64,000 bases of DNA, taken from positions 1,302,001 through 1,366,000 of the forward strand of contig NZ_JAENXS010000002.1 in the NCBI RefSeq assembly GCF_016612535.1. Reading direction: 5' to 3'. Of this stretch, positions 18,512-26,954 are shown piece by piece (within the stretch, counting starts at the first letter, position 1; every line of letters begins with the position of its first letter). This stretch comes from Bradyrhizobium diazoefficiens (lineage in GTDB: Bacteria > Pseudomonadota > Alphaproteobacteria > Rhizobiales > Xanthobacteraceae). Below the pieces are notes generated by a model. The model worked only from the letters and a program-made list of their open reading frames with translations, did not search any database and was not told the origin of the DNA. A program made the position numbers and the translations under genes.

Positions 18512-20421
18512 GCGTGACCGCTGAATCAAATGAGTTGCGGGATGACGTCCTGAACGGCCTTCAGCTTTCGGGGCAGCTCGAGCGGGTGTGGCGTACGCCT
18601 TCCGGACTCGTCGGTGCCCTCATGTCGGTGGACCATAAGATCGTGGGGCGTCGCTATATCCTGACCGCATTCGCGTTCCTGCTACTCGGCGGCATTCTTG
18701 CGATGCTGATGCGCGTTCAGCTTGCCGGGCCTGAGCAGACGTTTCTTTCGGCCGACAAGTACAACCAGATCTTCACGATGCACGGCTCGACGATGATGTT
18801 TCTGTTCGCCGTGCCGGTCATGGAAGCGTTTGCGGTCTATCTCGTGCCTTTGATGGTGGGCACGCGCAACATCGCCTTTCCTCGCCTGAATGCCTTCAGT
18901 TATTGGATGTTCCTGTTCGGCGGCTGCTTTCTCTGGATCTCCTTCCTGTTCAATGTCGGCCCCGATGTCGGCTGGTTCTCCTACGTTCCGCTCTCCAGCC
19001 TGCAGTTCACGCCGACCAAGCGCGCCGACGTCTGGGCGCAGATGATCACCTTCACCGAAGTCGCGGCGCTCGCAGTTGCCGTGGAGATCGTCGTGACCGT
19101 GTTCAAGCTGCGGGCGCCCGGAATGACGCTCGACCGTATTCCCCTGTTCGTCTGGGCGATGCTGGTCACGAGCTTCCTGGTGATGTTCGCGATGCCATCG
19201 ATCATGGTGGCATCGACGTCGCTGATCCTGGACCGCCTCGTCAACACCCGCTTCTATGATGCCTCTTCGGGCGGGCATCCCCTGCTCTGGCAGCATCTGT
19301 TCTGGTTCTTCGGTCATCCCGAGGTCTACATCATCTTTATCCCGGGCACGGGCATGGCTTCGACGATCCTCGCCACTTTCGCGCGTCGGCCGGTGATCGG
19401 CTATCCCGTGGTCATTCTCTCGCTGATCGGCACCGGTTTCCTGTCGTTCGGTCTTTGGGTCCACCACATGTTCGTGACGGGCCTGCCCCAGCTCGGCGCC
19501 GGCCTGTTCACGGCCTCCAGCATGTTGATCGCGGTGCCCAGTGGCCTGCAGATCTTCTGCTGGCTCGCGACGCTCTGGGACGGTCGGCCGGTGTACCGGA
19601 CGCCGCTCTTGTTCGTGATCGGATTCATCGTGATCTTCGTGATCGGCGGGTTGTCCGGCGTCATGGTCGCCTCGGTGCCGATCGACACGCAGGTGCATGA
19701 CACCTATTTCGTCGTCGCTCACTTCCACTATGTCCTGATCGGCGGCGCCGTCTTTCCGTTGATCGGCGCCGTCTACTACTGGTTTCCGAAGATCGCCGGA
19801 CGCATGCTGAGCGAAAGACTGGGGCGCTGGAATTTCTGGCTCGCCTTCATCGGCTTCAACGTTGCGTTCTTTCCGATGCATTTTCTCGGCCTGATCGGAA
19901 TGCCGCGCCGGGTTTATACTTACACCGCCGACATGGATTGGGCACATTTGAATCTGTTGTCCAGCATTGGGGCCTTTGTGTTCGCGCTCAGCTTTGCGCT
20001 GCTTCTGGTGAATGTGGTCTACAGCCTGCGCAAGGGTGCGCTGGCTGGCGACAATCCCTGGAATGGCTCGACGCTGGAATGGGCGACCTCGTCGCCGCCT
20101 CCGCCGCAGAATTTCGACCGCATTCCGGTCGTCAAGCACCGCGATCCGCTGTGGGCCGACAGCGAGAGCCTGCCGGTGATCGCCGGGCTCAGCGCAGAGC
20201 GGCGCGAAGTGCTGTTGACCTCGCTCGCGGAAGCGGAGCCGCAGACCCGCGAGGCCTCGTCCGAACCGAGCATCTGGCCGCTGCTCACGGCCATCGCAAC
20301 GACCGTATTCTTCATCGGCTCGATCTTCACCCCCTGGGCGGTGCTCTGGGGCACGCCGCCGATGGCCGTGACCTTGATCGGCTGGTTCTGGCCGAGCGGC
20401 AGCAAGGAGGACGAGGAGTGA
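18508..20421 (+). CDS. ctaD: Cytochrome c oxidase subunit I
   Basis: A 637-aa A-type heme-copper oxidase core subunit. It has the low-spin heme ligand FTMHGSTMM, WQHLFWFFGHPEVYI with the cross-linked His-Tyr and the A1-type Glu, the CuB pair GLWVHHMF, and VVAHFHYVLIGG with the heme a and a3 ligands. After the twelve core helices there is a soluble segment of about 90 residues and two further hydrophobic stretches (IWPLLTAIATTVFFIGSIF), resembling subunit III-like C-terminal additions in caa3 enzymes. It reduces O2 and pumps protons. The GTG start at 18508 overlaps the ctaC stop. Confidence 0.92.
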   Translation: MSVTAESNELRDDVLNGLQLSGQLERVWRTPSGLVGALMSVDHKIVGRRYILTAFAFLLLGGILAMLMRVQLAGPEQTFLSADKYNQIFTMHGSTMMFLFAVPVMEAFAVYLVPLMVGTRNIAFPRLNAFSYWMFLFGGCFLWISFLFNVGPDVGWFSYVPLSSLQFTPTKRADVWAQMITFTEVAALAVAVEIVVTVFKLRAPGMTLDRIPLFVWAMLVTSFLVMFAMPSIMVASTSLILDRLVNTRFYDASSGGHPLLWQHLFWFFGHPEVYIIFIPGTGMASTILATFARRPVIGYPVVILSLIGTGFLSFGLWVHHMFVTGLPQLGAGLFTASSMLIAVPSGLQIFCWLATLWDGRPVYRTPLLFVIGFIVIFVIGGLSGVMVASVPIDTQVHDTYFVVAHFHYVLIGGAVFPLIGAVYYWFPKIAGRMLSERLGRWNFWLAFIGFNVAFFPMHFLGLIGMPRRVYTYTADMDWAHLNLLSSIGAFVFALSFALLLVNVVYSLRKGALAGDNPWNGSTLEWATSSPPPPQNFDRIPVVKHRDPLWADSESLPVIAGLSAERREVLLTSLAEAEPQTREASSEPSIWPLLTAIATTVFFIGSIFTPWAVLWGTPPMAVTLIGWFWPSGSKEDEE

Positions 20422-21017
20422 GACAGACCATCGTCCGTAACGTCGCCGAGCTGCCGACTTATGGCTACGGTCCGCGCAGCGGACCTTGGTGGGGCGCCAT
20501 GGGTTTCATGGCGCTGGAAGGCATGGGCTTTGCCATTGCCGTTGGCACCTATCTCTATCTCTACGCCATCGACCCGAATTGGCCGATCGGCGCCGCGCCG
20601 CCCGACCTGTGGCCGGGCACGACCGAGGCCGTGGTCTATCTCCTGAGCATCATTCCGAACGAGATCACCAACCGTGCCGCATACCGCCAGGACCTTGCGA
20701 AGGTGCGGACCGGCCTCGTCGTGATGTCCCTGATCGGCATCGCGCTCCTTGTTCTGCGCGGCTTCGAGTTCGCCCATCTCAATACGCGCTGGGACAATTC
20801 GGCCTACGGTTCGATCGTGTGGCTCATCCTGGGACTGCACACGACCCACCTCGCCACCGACGTCGGCGACACGGTCGTGCTAGCCGTACTGATGTTCACG
20901 CGGCATGCAAAACCGCGCCGATTCAGCGACGTGACGGACAACGTGTTCTACTGGAACTTCGTCGTGCTCGCGTGGCTGCCGCTTTATGCCTTGCTCGATT
21001 GGGTGCCGCGCCTATGA
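20418..21017 (+). CDS. ctaE: Cytochrome c oxidase subunit III
   Basis: A 199-aa protein with five or so transmembrane helices. It shows the subunit III signatures GPWWGAMGFMALEGMGFAIA, RGFEFAHLNTRWD with the conserved Glu, LGLHTTHLATDVGD and NVFYWNFVVLAWLPLYALLDW. It stabilises the oxygen-reducing core. The GTG start at 20418 overlaps the ctaD stop by 4 nt, so expression is coupled. Confidence 0.85.
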   Translation: MRQTIVRNVAELPTYGYGPRSGPWWGAMGFMALEGMGFAIAVGTYLYLYAIDPNWPIGAAPPDLWPGTTEAVVYLLSIIPNEITNRAAYRQDLAKVRTGLVVMSLIGIALLVLRGFEFAHLNTRWDNSAYGSIVWLILGLHTTHLATDVGDTVVLAVLMFTRHAKPRRFSDVTDNVFYWNFVVLAWLPLYALLDWVPRL

Positions 21018-21367
21018 CCGCAAGCGATGGACAGTACAAATTAGTCTATTGGGCCGGTGTTGCGCTCGGGCCCCTCACCTGGGCCATCAATTTGCAGGGC
21101 GTCTATGTTTTTGCGCATTTCTCCTGCGAGAACACCAGGATGAGCGGTGCGGTTCTGAGCGCCGTTCTGGCGATTGTCGCACTCGCGGGCACGGCCATTT
21201 CCGCCCGCGCGGTGCGGCGCAGCGCCGGGGCTGAATGGACCGACGCGCAAGGCGGCGGCCCCCGGACGTTCATGGCGTGGCTCGGCGTCGGCTCCGGCGT
21301 TTTGTTTGCGCTGGTGATTGCGAACCAGCTCGTCGCATCACTGATGATCAGCCCATGCCTGCGCTGA
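21014..21367 (+). CDS. Small membrane protein of the caa3 operon (subunit IV position)
   Basis: A 117-aa protein with three hydrophobic helices (KLVYWAGVALGPLTWAINLQ, VLSAVLAIVALAGTAISA, WLGVGSGVLFALVIANQL). It occupies the place of subunit IV but shows no signature I can assign. It overlaps ctaE (ATGA) and ctaG (13 nt), so it is surely co-translated with the oxidase. Confidence 0.7.
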   Translation: MTASDGQYKLVYWAGVALGPLTWAINLQGVYVFAHFSCENTRMSGAVLSAVLAIVALAGTAISARAVRRSAGAEWTDAQGGGPRTFMAWLGVGSGVLFALVIANQLVASLMISPCLR

Positions 21368-22266
21368 AGCTTTTGGCATTGCTGCTAGCCCTGCTCGCGC
21401 AGCCGGCGCAGGCGCATGGAATATCCGATGTCGATCCGGGATCGCTGTGGAGCTACGATCCCTGGCTGTTGGCCCCGCTTTATGCCGTCGGCATCGGTTT
21501 CTACATTGGCACGCAGCGGCTGTGGCGGCATGCGGGCGGAGGCCGCGGCGTCAGCTTCCGCCAGGTCGCCGCGTTCTGGACCGGATGGCTGACCGCCGCG
21601 CTGGCCGTGACCTCTCCGCTGCACTGGCTCGGCGAGCGGCTGTTCGCAGCGCACATGGTCGAGCACGAGCTGCTGATGGTGGTCGCGGCGCCTTTAATGG
21701 CGTTCGCCCGGATCAACGGCCCGATGCTGTGGAGCCTGCCTGCCTCGTTTCGACCGGCGGCCGGCCGCATTCTCAATTTGCCGATACTGGCGGCGCCATG
21801 GCGCTTTGTGAGCCACCCGATGAGCGCGACCATTCTTCACGGCGTAGCGCTCTGGGTCTGGCATGCCCCGCCGCTTTATGCGTGGGCGCTCGAGAATACC
21901 ACCATCCATCGTCTCCAGCACATCAGCTTCTTTGTAAGCGCCCTGTTGTTCTGGTGGGTGCTGCTGCACGGCCGCGGACGGGGTCGTAGCACACGAGTTC
22001 GCGACGGCATCGCGGTTGCCTGCCTGTTCATCACGATTCTGCATTCCGGTGTGCTCGGGGCCCTGCTGACGGTGTCGCCACGCGTCTGGATTCCCGGCCA
22101 AAGCGCATTCGCCGGCGAATTCGGCCTCTCGGCGCTCGAGGACCAGCAACTCGCCGGAATCCTGATGTGGGTGCCCATGGGCATACTCTACACGGGCGCC
22201 GGGTTGTTCTTTGCCCACCGTTGGCTGACTGCGAACAATGGCCACTCCTACCCGTTGCTTGTTTGA
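21355..22266 (+). CDS. ctaG: CtaG-type (caa3) cytochrome oxidase assembly protein
   Basis: A 303-aa polytopic membrane protein of the caa3_CtaG family, distinct from the Cox11-type CtaG. The N-terminus is a signal-like helix, followed by a His-rich series: SPLHWLGERLFAAHMVEHEL, GVALWVWHAPPLYAWAL, HRLQHISFFVSALLFWW and ILHSGVLGALLT. These histidines are thought to handle copper for the binuclear centre. It is the last gene of the oxidase operon. Confidence 0.85.
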   Translation: MPALKLLALLLALLAQPAQAHGISDVDPGSLWSYDPWLLAPLYAVGIGFYIGTQRLWRHAGGGRGVSFRQVAAFWTGWLTAALAVTSPLHWLGERLFAAHMVEHELLMVVAAPLMAFARINGPMLWSLPASFRPAAGRILNLPILAAPWRFVSHPMSATILHGVALWVWHAPPLYAWALENTTIHRLQHISFFVSALLFWWVLLHGRGRGRSTRVRDGIAVACLFITILHSGVLGALLTVSPRVWIPGQSAFAGEFGLSALEDQQLAGILMWVPMGILYTGAGLFFAHRWLTANNGHSYPLLV

Positions 22267-22291
22267 GATCCGGGCTGAGCGATCCCGAATA

Positions 22292-22317
22292 GGAACCTCA
22301 TCTTCAATTCGAACGTT
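22292..22317 (+). promoter_or_regulatory. EcfG-like promoter for the heme-binding protein gene
   Basis: GGAAC (22292-22296), 17-nt spacer, CGTT (22314-22317), a full consensus match 33 nt before the ATG at 22351. Confidence 0.65.
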
Positions 22318-22350
22318 CGCCTGCTAACTGGGGCATTCCAAGGAGGCGAC

Positions 22351-23142
22351 ATGAACAAACGGTCCGTCACGGCGGCAACGGCAATCCTGGCCGCAGCATT
22401 GTCGATGCCCGCGGCCTTAAACGCGCAGGACCAGCCCCGGCCGGCAACGTCGTGTCCGGTCGATCATGACAAACTCGCCGACATCCTCAAGAAGAGCGCC
22501 AAGCCGGGCGGCGGCCCGAGCAACGGCGGATTGGACAATAACGAGTGGGGCGCTGTCGTTAATCGACAGGGTGTCGTCTGCGCGGTCGCTTACAGCGGCA
22601 GCAAGGCCGACGATCAATGGCTTGGCAGCCGAGCGATCGCAGCTGAGAAGGCGAACACGGCGAATGCGTTCAGCCTGAAGGACAAGGCGATGGCCACGGC
22701 CAATCTCTACGCCGGCGCGCAACCTGGCGGATTCCTGTTCGGCGCGGGTCTCAGCAACCCTCCATCTCCAGAGGTTCTTTACGCCGGCAGCCCGGGCGAA
22801 TACGGGACGGCGCAGGACCCGATGGTCGGCAAGCCTGTGGGCGGCGTAATCGTCTTCGGCGGTGGGCTGGCGCTGTATGATGGCAACGGCATCGCCGGTG
22901 CGCTGGGCGTCAGTGGGGACAGTTCCTGCGCCGATCACAACGTCGCGTGGCGCATACGTCACCAGCTCGGACTTGACCACGTGCCAGCCGGCGTCAGCCC
23001 GAACATGAAGGACGCCATCATCTATGACATCGGCCCGGACGGCAAAAGCCCGTCGGGATTTGGTCACCCCAAGTGTAACGGCAAGGAGGATCAGATCGCG
23101 GTCGATCTTGGCGCGGGCGTGTCGGGCAATGTCGTGAGATAA
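22351..23142 (+). CDS. Secreted heme-binding/GlcG-HbpS family protein
   Basis: A 263-aa precursor with signal peptide MNKRSVTAATAILAAALSMP and cleavage near LNAQD. The body resembles GlcG/HbpS: AIAAEKANTANAFSL, GGVIVFGGGLALYDGNGIAGALGVSGDSSC with the typical glycine-rich hairpin. Family members bind heme or act as extracellular redox sensors. A strong AGGAGG site precedes the ATG. It lies between the oxidase operon and the PQQ dehydrogenase operon, which fits a periplasmic redox function, though this is inference. Confidence 0.78.
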   Translation: MNKRSVTAATAILAAALSMPAALNAQDQPRPATSCPVDHDKLADILKKSAKPGGGPSNGGLDNNEWGAVVNRQGVVCAVAYSGSKADDQWLGSRAIAAEKANTANAFSLKDKAMATANLYAGAQPGGFLFGAGLSNPPSPEVLYAGSPGEYGTAQDPMVGKPVGGVIVFGGGLALYDGNGIAGALGVSGDSSCADHNVAWRIRHQLGLDHVPAGVSPNMKDAIIYDIGPDGKSPSGFGHPKCNGKEDQIAVDLGAGVSGNVVR

Positions 23143-23165
23143 CGCTCTGTCTACAGCAGCCTTTT

Positions 23166-23189
23166 GGAACCAAGCCGCGACGCAACGTT
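23166..23189 (+). promoter_or_regulatory. Weak EcfG-like motif upstream of the PQQ dehydrogenase operon
   Basis: GGAAC (23166-23170) and CGTT (23186-23189) with a 15-nt spacer, one shorter than usual, 65 nt before the ATG at 23255. Confidence 0.3.
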
Positions 23190-23254
23190 TGTACGTTCGT
23201 AAATCGGCCGGCGACGCAGCACGGCCCGATCATTGCTGGGGAGATTTTTTACCA

Positions 23255-25090
23255 ATGTTCGTGCGTGGCCTTACCCAGGTTCTGAGCGTAATCTGCGCGT
23301 CCTGTGCGTTGCTGTCGTCAGTCTCGGCTCAGACCGATCTGGTGAGCCGTATGAAGGACCCAGGTCAATGGCCGATGGCGGCGCGCGACTACGCCAACAC
23401 GCGCTACAGCGACCTCGACCAGATCAACACAGCCAATGCATCGCGCCTCCAGCTTGCGTGGACGTTCTCGGTCGGCGTCGATCGTGGCCAGGAGGCGGCG
23501 CCTCTGGTGGTGGACGGCACCCTGTATGTGGTTGGTCCCTATGCAGGCCCCTACCCCAACCGTGTCTTCGCGCTCGATGCCACCACCGGCGAACTGAAAT
23601 GGTCATATGCACCGAAGCCGGAGCCGGCTGCCGCGGGCGTCGCCTGCTGCGACGTCGTCAATCGCGGGCTCGCCTTCGACAACGGCAAGGTCTTCCTCAA
23701 CACGCTCGATAATCATACCGTCGCGATAGATGCCAAGTCCGGCAAGGAGCTCTGGCACACGAAGCTCGGCGAAATCAACAAGGGCGAGACCATCACGATG
23801 GCTCCCGTCGTGGTGAAGGGAAAGGTCCTCGTCGGCAATAGCGGGGGCGAGATGGGCGTACGCGGCTGGGTCACCGCGCTTGACGAGAACACCGGCGCCA
23901 TTTCCTGGCGGGCGTATGCAACCGGTCCGGACAAAGACGTGCTGATCGGCGACGACTTCAAACCGTTCTACGACAGTCTCAAGGGCAAGGATCTCGGCGT
24001 GAAGAGCTGGCCCGCCGACCGCTGGCAGGTCGGGGGCGGCACAATGTGGGGCTGGATTTCCTACGATTCTGATCTGAACCTGATCTACTACGGCACGGCC
24101 AATCCGAGTCCATGGAATGCCAACCAGCGCAGCGGCGACAATCTCTGGAGCACAACGATCTTTGCCCGCGACCCCGACACCGGCCGCGCCAAATGGGCCT
24201 ACCAGATCAACCCGCACGATTTGTTCGATCACGACGAGATCAACGAGAATGTGCTGCTCGACCTCGAGCTCAATGGACAGACCCGGAAGGTCCTGATCCA
24301 TCCCGGCCGCAACGGCTATATGTACGTCATGGACCGCGCGACCGGCGAGGTGATCTCGGCGGACGCCTATGAATTCGTCAACTCCTACAAGGGCGTCGAT
24401 CTGACGACCGGTAAGATCATCCCGAACGAGGAGAAGACGCCGCTCGTGGGCAAGACCGTGGAGAACATCTGCCCCGCCGCACCGGGCGCCAAGGATTGGC
24501 AACCGACAGCATGGTCACCACGCACCAAGCTCCTCTATGTGCCGCACCAACACCTTTGCATGGACTTCAAGGCCTCGCAGGTCGGTTACATCGCCGGCAC
24601 GCCCTATGTCGGCGCAGACGTCGACATGTATGCCGGCCCCGGCGGCTATCGCGGCGAGTTCATGGCGTGGGATCCGGTCGCGCGCAAGAAAGTCTGGGAG
24701 ATCCACGAGAAGCTGCCGGTCTGGAGCGGCGCGCTGGTCACGGCCGGCGATGTCGCGTTCTACGGCACCATGGATCGCCTGTTCAAGGCGGTGGACGCCA
24801 AGGATGGCCATCTGCTGTGGCAGTTCCGGGCGGGCTCCGGATTCATCGGCCAGCCGATTTCTTATCGCGGCACCGATGGGCAGCAATACATCGCGATTCT
24901 GTCCGGTGTCGGCGGCTGGCCCGGGGTGGTGGCCAATGCCGAGGTCGATCAGCGCGTGCGCAATGCCGCGCTGGGCTTTACAGGCGCGACGCAGGATCTG
25001 CCGTTCTACACCGCCGGCGGGAGCGAGCTGCTGGTTTTCAAGGTGGGTGGAGCGAGCGGTGAGGACACTAGCCATGCGCCTTCGAAATAG
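23255..25090 (+). CDS. Lanthanide-type PQQ-dependent alcohol dehydrogenase (XoxF-like)
   Basis: A 611-aa periplasmic quinoprotein with a signal peptide ending near VSAQTD. The eight-bladed propeller tryptophan-docking pattern is present. Adjacent cysteines C131-C132 (GVACCDVV) form the disulfide under PQQ. The catalytic site reads PHDLFDHDEINE: D325 is the base and D327, two residues on, is the extra metal ligand that marks lanthanide enzymes (Ala in calcium MxaF). It oxidises methanol or another primary alcohol and passes electrons to cytochrome c. GGGGAG precedes the ATG. The XoxF versus ExaF/PedH subclass is not settled by eye. Confidence 0.87.
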   Translation: MFVRGLTQVLSVICASCALLSSVSAQTDLVSRMKDPGQWPMAARDYANTRYSDLDQINTANASRLQLAWTFSVGVDRGQEAAPLVVDGTLYVVGPYAGPYPNRVFALDATTGELKWSYAPKPEPAAAGVACCDVVNRGLAFDNGKVFLNTLDNHTVAIDAKSGKELWHTKLGEINKGETITMAPVVVKGKVLVGNSGGEMGVRGWVTALDENTGAISWRAYATGPDKDVLIGDDFKPFYDSLKGKDLGVKSWPADRWQVGGGTMWGWISYDSDLNLIYYGTANPSPWNANQRSGDNLWSTTIFARDPDTGRAKWAYQINPHDLFDHDEINENVLLDLELNGQTRKVLIHPGRNGYMYVMDRATGEVISADAYEFVNSYKGVDLTTGKIIPNEEKTPLVGKTVENICPAAPGAKDWQPTAWSPRTKLLYVPHQHLCMDFKASQVGYIAGTPYVGADVDMYAGPGGYRGEFMAWDPVARKKVWEIHEKLPVWSGALVTAGDVAFYGTMDRLFKAVDAKDGHLLWQFRAGSGFIGQPISYRGTDGQQYIAILSGVGGWPGVVANAEVDQRVRNAALGFTGATQDLPFYTAGGSELLVFKVGGASGEDTSHAPSK

Positions 25091-25910
25091 ATCCGGTATC
25101 GCCTTCGGAATCGTGATCGGGCTTGGGATCAATGCCGCGACAGCGTCGGCCAGCGCACTCCGCGTCTGCGCCGATCCGAACAACCTGCCGTTCTCGAACA
25201 GCGCGGGGGCGGGATTCGAGAACAGGCTCGCAGCGATGGTCGGCGAATACCTCGGCGAGCAAGTGTCCTACACCTGGTGGGCGCAGCGGCGCGGCTTCAT
25301 CCGCAACACACTGAAAGCCGGAAAATGCGACGTCGTGATGGGCGTGCCGTCCGACTACGATCTCGTGGAAACGACGAAGCCGTATTATCGCTCGACCTAT
25401 GTCTTCGTCACGCGGCAAGATCAGCATCTCGATCTTTCTTCGCTGCTCGATTCGCGCCTGCATCAGCTTGTGATCGGTGTGCATCTGATCGGCGACGACG
25501 GCAATAACCCGCCGCCCGCGCAAGCGCTCGGCGAAGAGGGCATCGTCGACAATGTCCGCGGCTACTCGATCTACGGCGACTATCGTCAGGCCGATCCGCC
25601 GGCGCGCCTGATCGAGGCGGTCGAGAATGGCGACATCGATGTCGCCGCAGCCTGGGGTCCGCTGGCCGGCTATTTCGCGCAGCGCTCACCCGTGCCGCTG
25701 ACGGTCACGCCGATTCGGGACACCGAGCGCTTTGCACCCCAGCAATTCCAGTTCGCCATTGCAATGGGCGTACGCAAAGGCGACGACGGCCTGCGCGACC
25801 GGCTGAATAGCTTCATTGACGAGCATCGGTCCGACATCACGTCGCTGTTGCGAAATTACGGCGTGCCGCTGGTCGATCAGCCCGTCGCGACTTCAGGAGG
25901 GCATCAGTGA
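25074..25910 (+). CDS. XoxJ/MoxJ-like periplasmic substrate-binding protein
   Basis: A 278-aa precursor with a signal peptide and the fold of bacterial solute-binding proteins. It begins ALRVCADPNNLPFSNSAGAGFENRLA, which is typical of the MoxJ/XoxJ proteins found with methanol-dehydrogenase genes. XoxJ is thought to help activate the dehydrogenase, not to transport a solute. It overlaps the upstream dehydrogenase gene by 17 nt with GAGG upstream, so it is translationally coupled. Confidence 0.82.
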   Translation: MRLRNRSGIAFGIVIGLGINAATASASALRVCADPNNLPFSNSAGAGFENRLAAMVGEYLGEQVSYTWWAQRRGFIRNTLKAGKCDVVMGVPSDYDLVETTKPYYRSTYVFVTRQDQHLDLSSLLDSRLHQLVIGVHLIGDDGNNPPPAQALGEEGIVDNVRGYSIYGDYRQADPPARLIEAVENGDIDVAAAWGPLAGYFAQRSPVPLTVTPIRDTERFAPQQFQFAIAMGVRKGDDGLRDRLNSFIDEHRSDITSLLRNYGVPLVDQPVATSGGHQ

Positions 25911-26545
25911 TGTCTGCTCCAGCGTTGCGTACGAGTGTGATTTCCTTACTGCTGGCGGCTGCGCCGAACGGCATCGCGCTTGCCCAGCAGACTCTGCCGC
26001 AGTCGCAGGAGGCCAAGATGCCGACACTCGCGCCGCGCTCGAACTTCGGCGGCACTGTTGGCAACGGCAGGCCCGGTGTCTTCATGCAGGTCCCGGTCAG
26101 CCATTTGTTCCCCGGAGCGCAGCCGGATCCGCCGCAGATCAAGAACCCGGTGCAAGGCGATCCCAACGCAGAGCAGCGCGGGATGACGTACTATGTCAAC
26201 TTCAACTGCGTCGGCTGCCATGCGGCCAACGGCGGCGGGGGCATGGGCCCGGCGCTGAGCAACAACACCTTCATCTATGGGTCGCAGCCCGAAAACATCT
26301 TTCTCTCGATCTACCAGGGCCGGCCGAACGGAATGCCAGCCTGGGGCGGCGTGCTGCCCGACAGCGTGATTTGGGACCTCGTCACCTACATCGGCAAGAT
26401 CAGCAACGAGCCGAGCCATCAATGGGGCCGCACCTTCTCGGCGAACCCGCTGTCTCCCGAGGTCGAGCAGGTCCCGACCGAGCAGGTGTCGACGACCGAT
26501 CCCTGGTCCGCCACCAAGCCTTTCAAATTCGGCCAAAAACCCTGA
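25910..26545 (+). CDS. Cytochrome c (XoxG-like)
   Basis: A 211-aa exported cytochrome with one heme site (NCVGCHAANGGGGMG) and a probable distal Met in GRPNGMPAWGG. The N-terminal signal runs to about residue 27 (GIALAQQ). It is the likely electron acceptor of the PQQ dehydrogenase. AGGAGG lies 9 nt before the ATG at 25910; the GTG at 25907 would be one codon longer. It is one step of the operon 23255-26943. Confidence 0.83.
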   Translation: MSAPALRTSVISLLLAAAPNGIALAQQTLPQSQEAKMPTLAPRSNFGGTVGNGRPGVFMQVPVSHLFPGAQPDPPQIKNPVQGDPNAEQRGMTYYVNFNCVGCHAANGGGGMGPALSNNTFIYGSQPENIFLSIYQGRPNGMPAWGGVLPDSVIWDLVTYIGKISNEPSHQWGRTFSANPLSPEVEQVPTEQVSTTDPWSATKPFKFGQKP

Positions 26546-26565
26546 TCGGCGAAGCGGAGCAGCCG

Positions 26566-26943
26566 ATGATGAGTTCGGTTACACGATTGCTGATCGCCTC
26601 GCTGCTGGCGATGGCCACCGCCGCCTGCGAGGAAGGCGAGGCTGCAGGCCCGGACAACTTCACCGGTGATGTCCGTCGCGGCGCTGATCTCGTCAGACAC
26701 TATCAATGCGGCGCCTGCCACGATATTCCCGGCATTGCCGGCGCGAACGGCAATGTCGGGCCGCCTCTCCATCGGATCGGCACGCGCACCTATATCGCGG
26801 GATACATCCGGAATTCGCCGGATAACATGGCCGACTGGATCGAAAATCCGCAGCGAGCATTGCCGGGCAACGCAATGCCGACAATAGGAATTCCGCAGAA
26901 GGACGCGCGCGACATCGCGGCGTTCCTCTATACGCTGAAGTAG
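26566..26943 (+). CDS. Class I cytochrome c lipoprotein
   Basis: A 125-aa protein with a lipoprotein signal (MATAACEEG) and one heme site (HYQCGACHDIPG). It has the loop VGPPLHRIGTRTYIAGYIRN typical of caa3-associated cytochrome domains, and the distal Met in NAMPTIGI. Being membrane-anchored in the periplasm, it could shuttle electrons from the XoxG-like cytochrome to the caa3 oxidase. It follows that gene by 20 nt. Confidence 0.82.
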   Translation: MMSSVTRLLIASLLAMATAACEEGEAAGPDNFTGDVRRGADLVRHYQCGACHDIPGIAGANGNVGPPLHRIGTRTYIAGYIRNSPDNMADWIENPQRALPGNAMPTIGIPQKDARDIAAFLYTLK

Positions 26944-26954
26944 ACATCAGGAAT

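Noticed and set aside
18682..20139. 485-aa minus-strand frame opposite ctaD
   Set aside because: Shadow of ctaD. Such long antisense frames are a normal effect of third-position GC in this genome.
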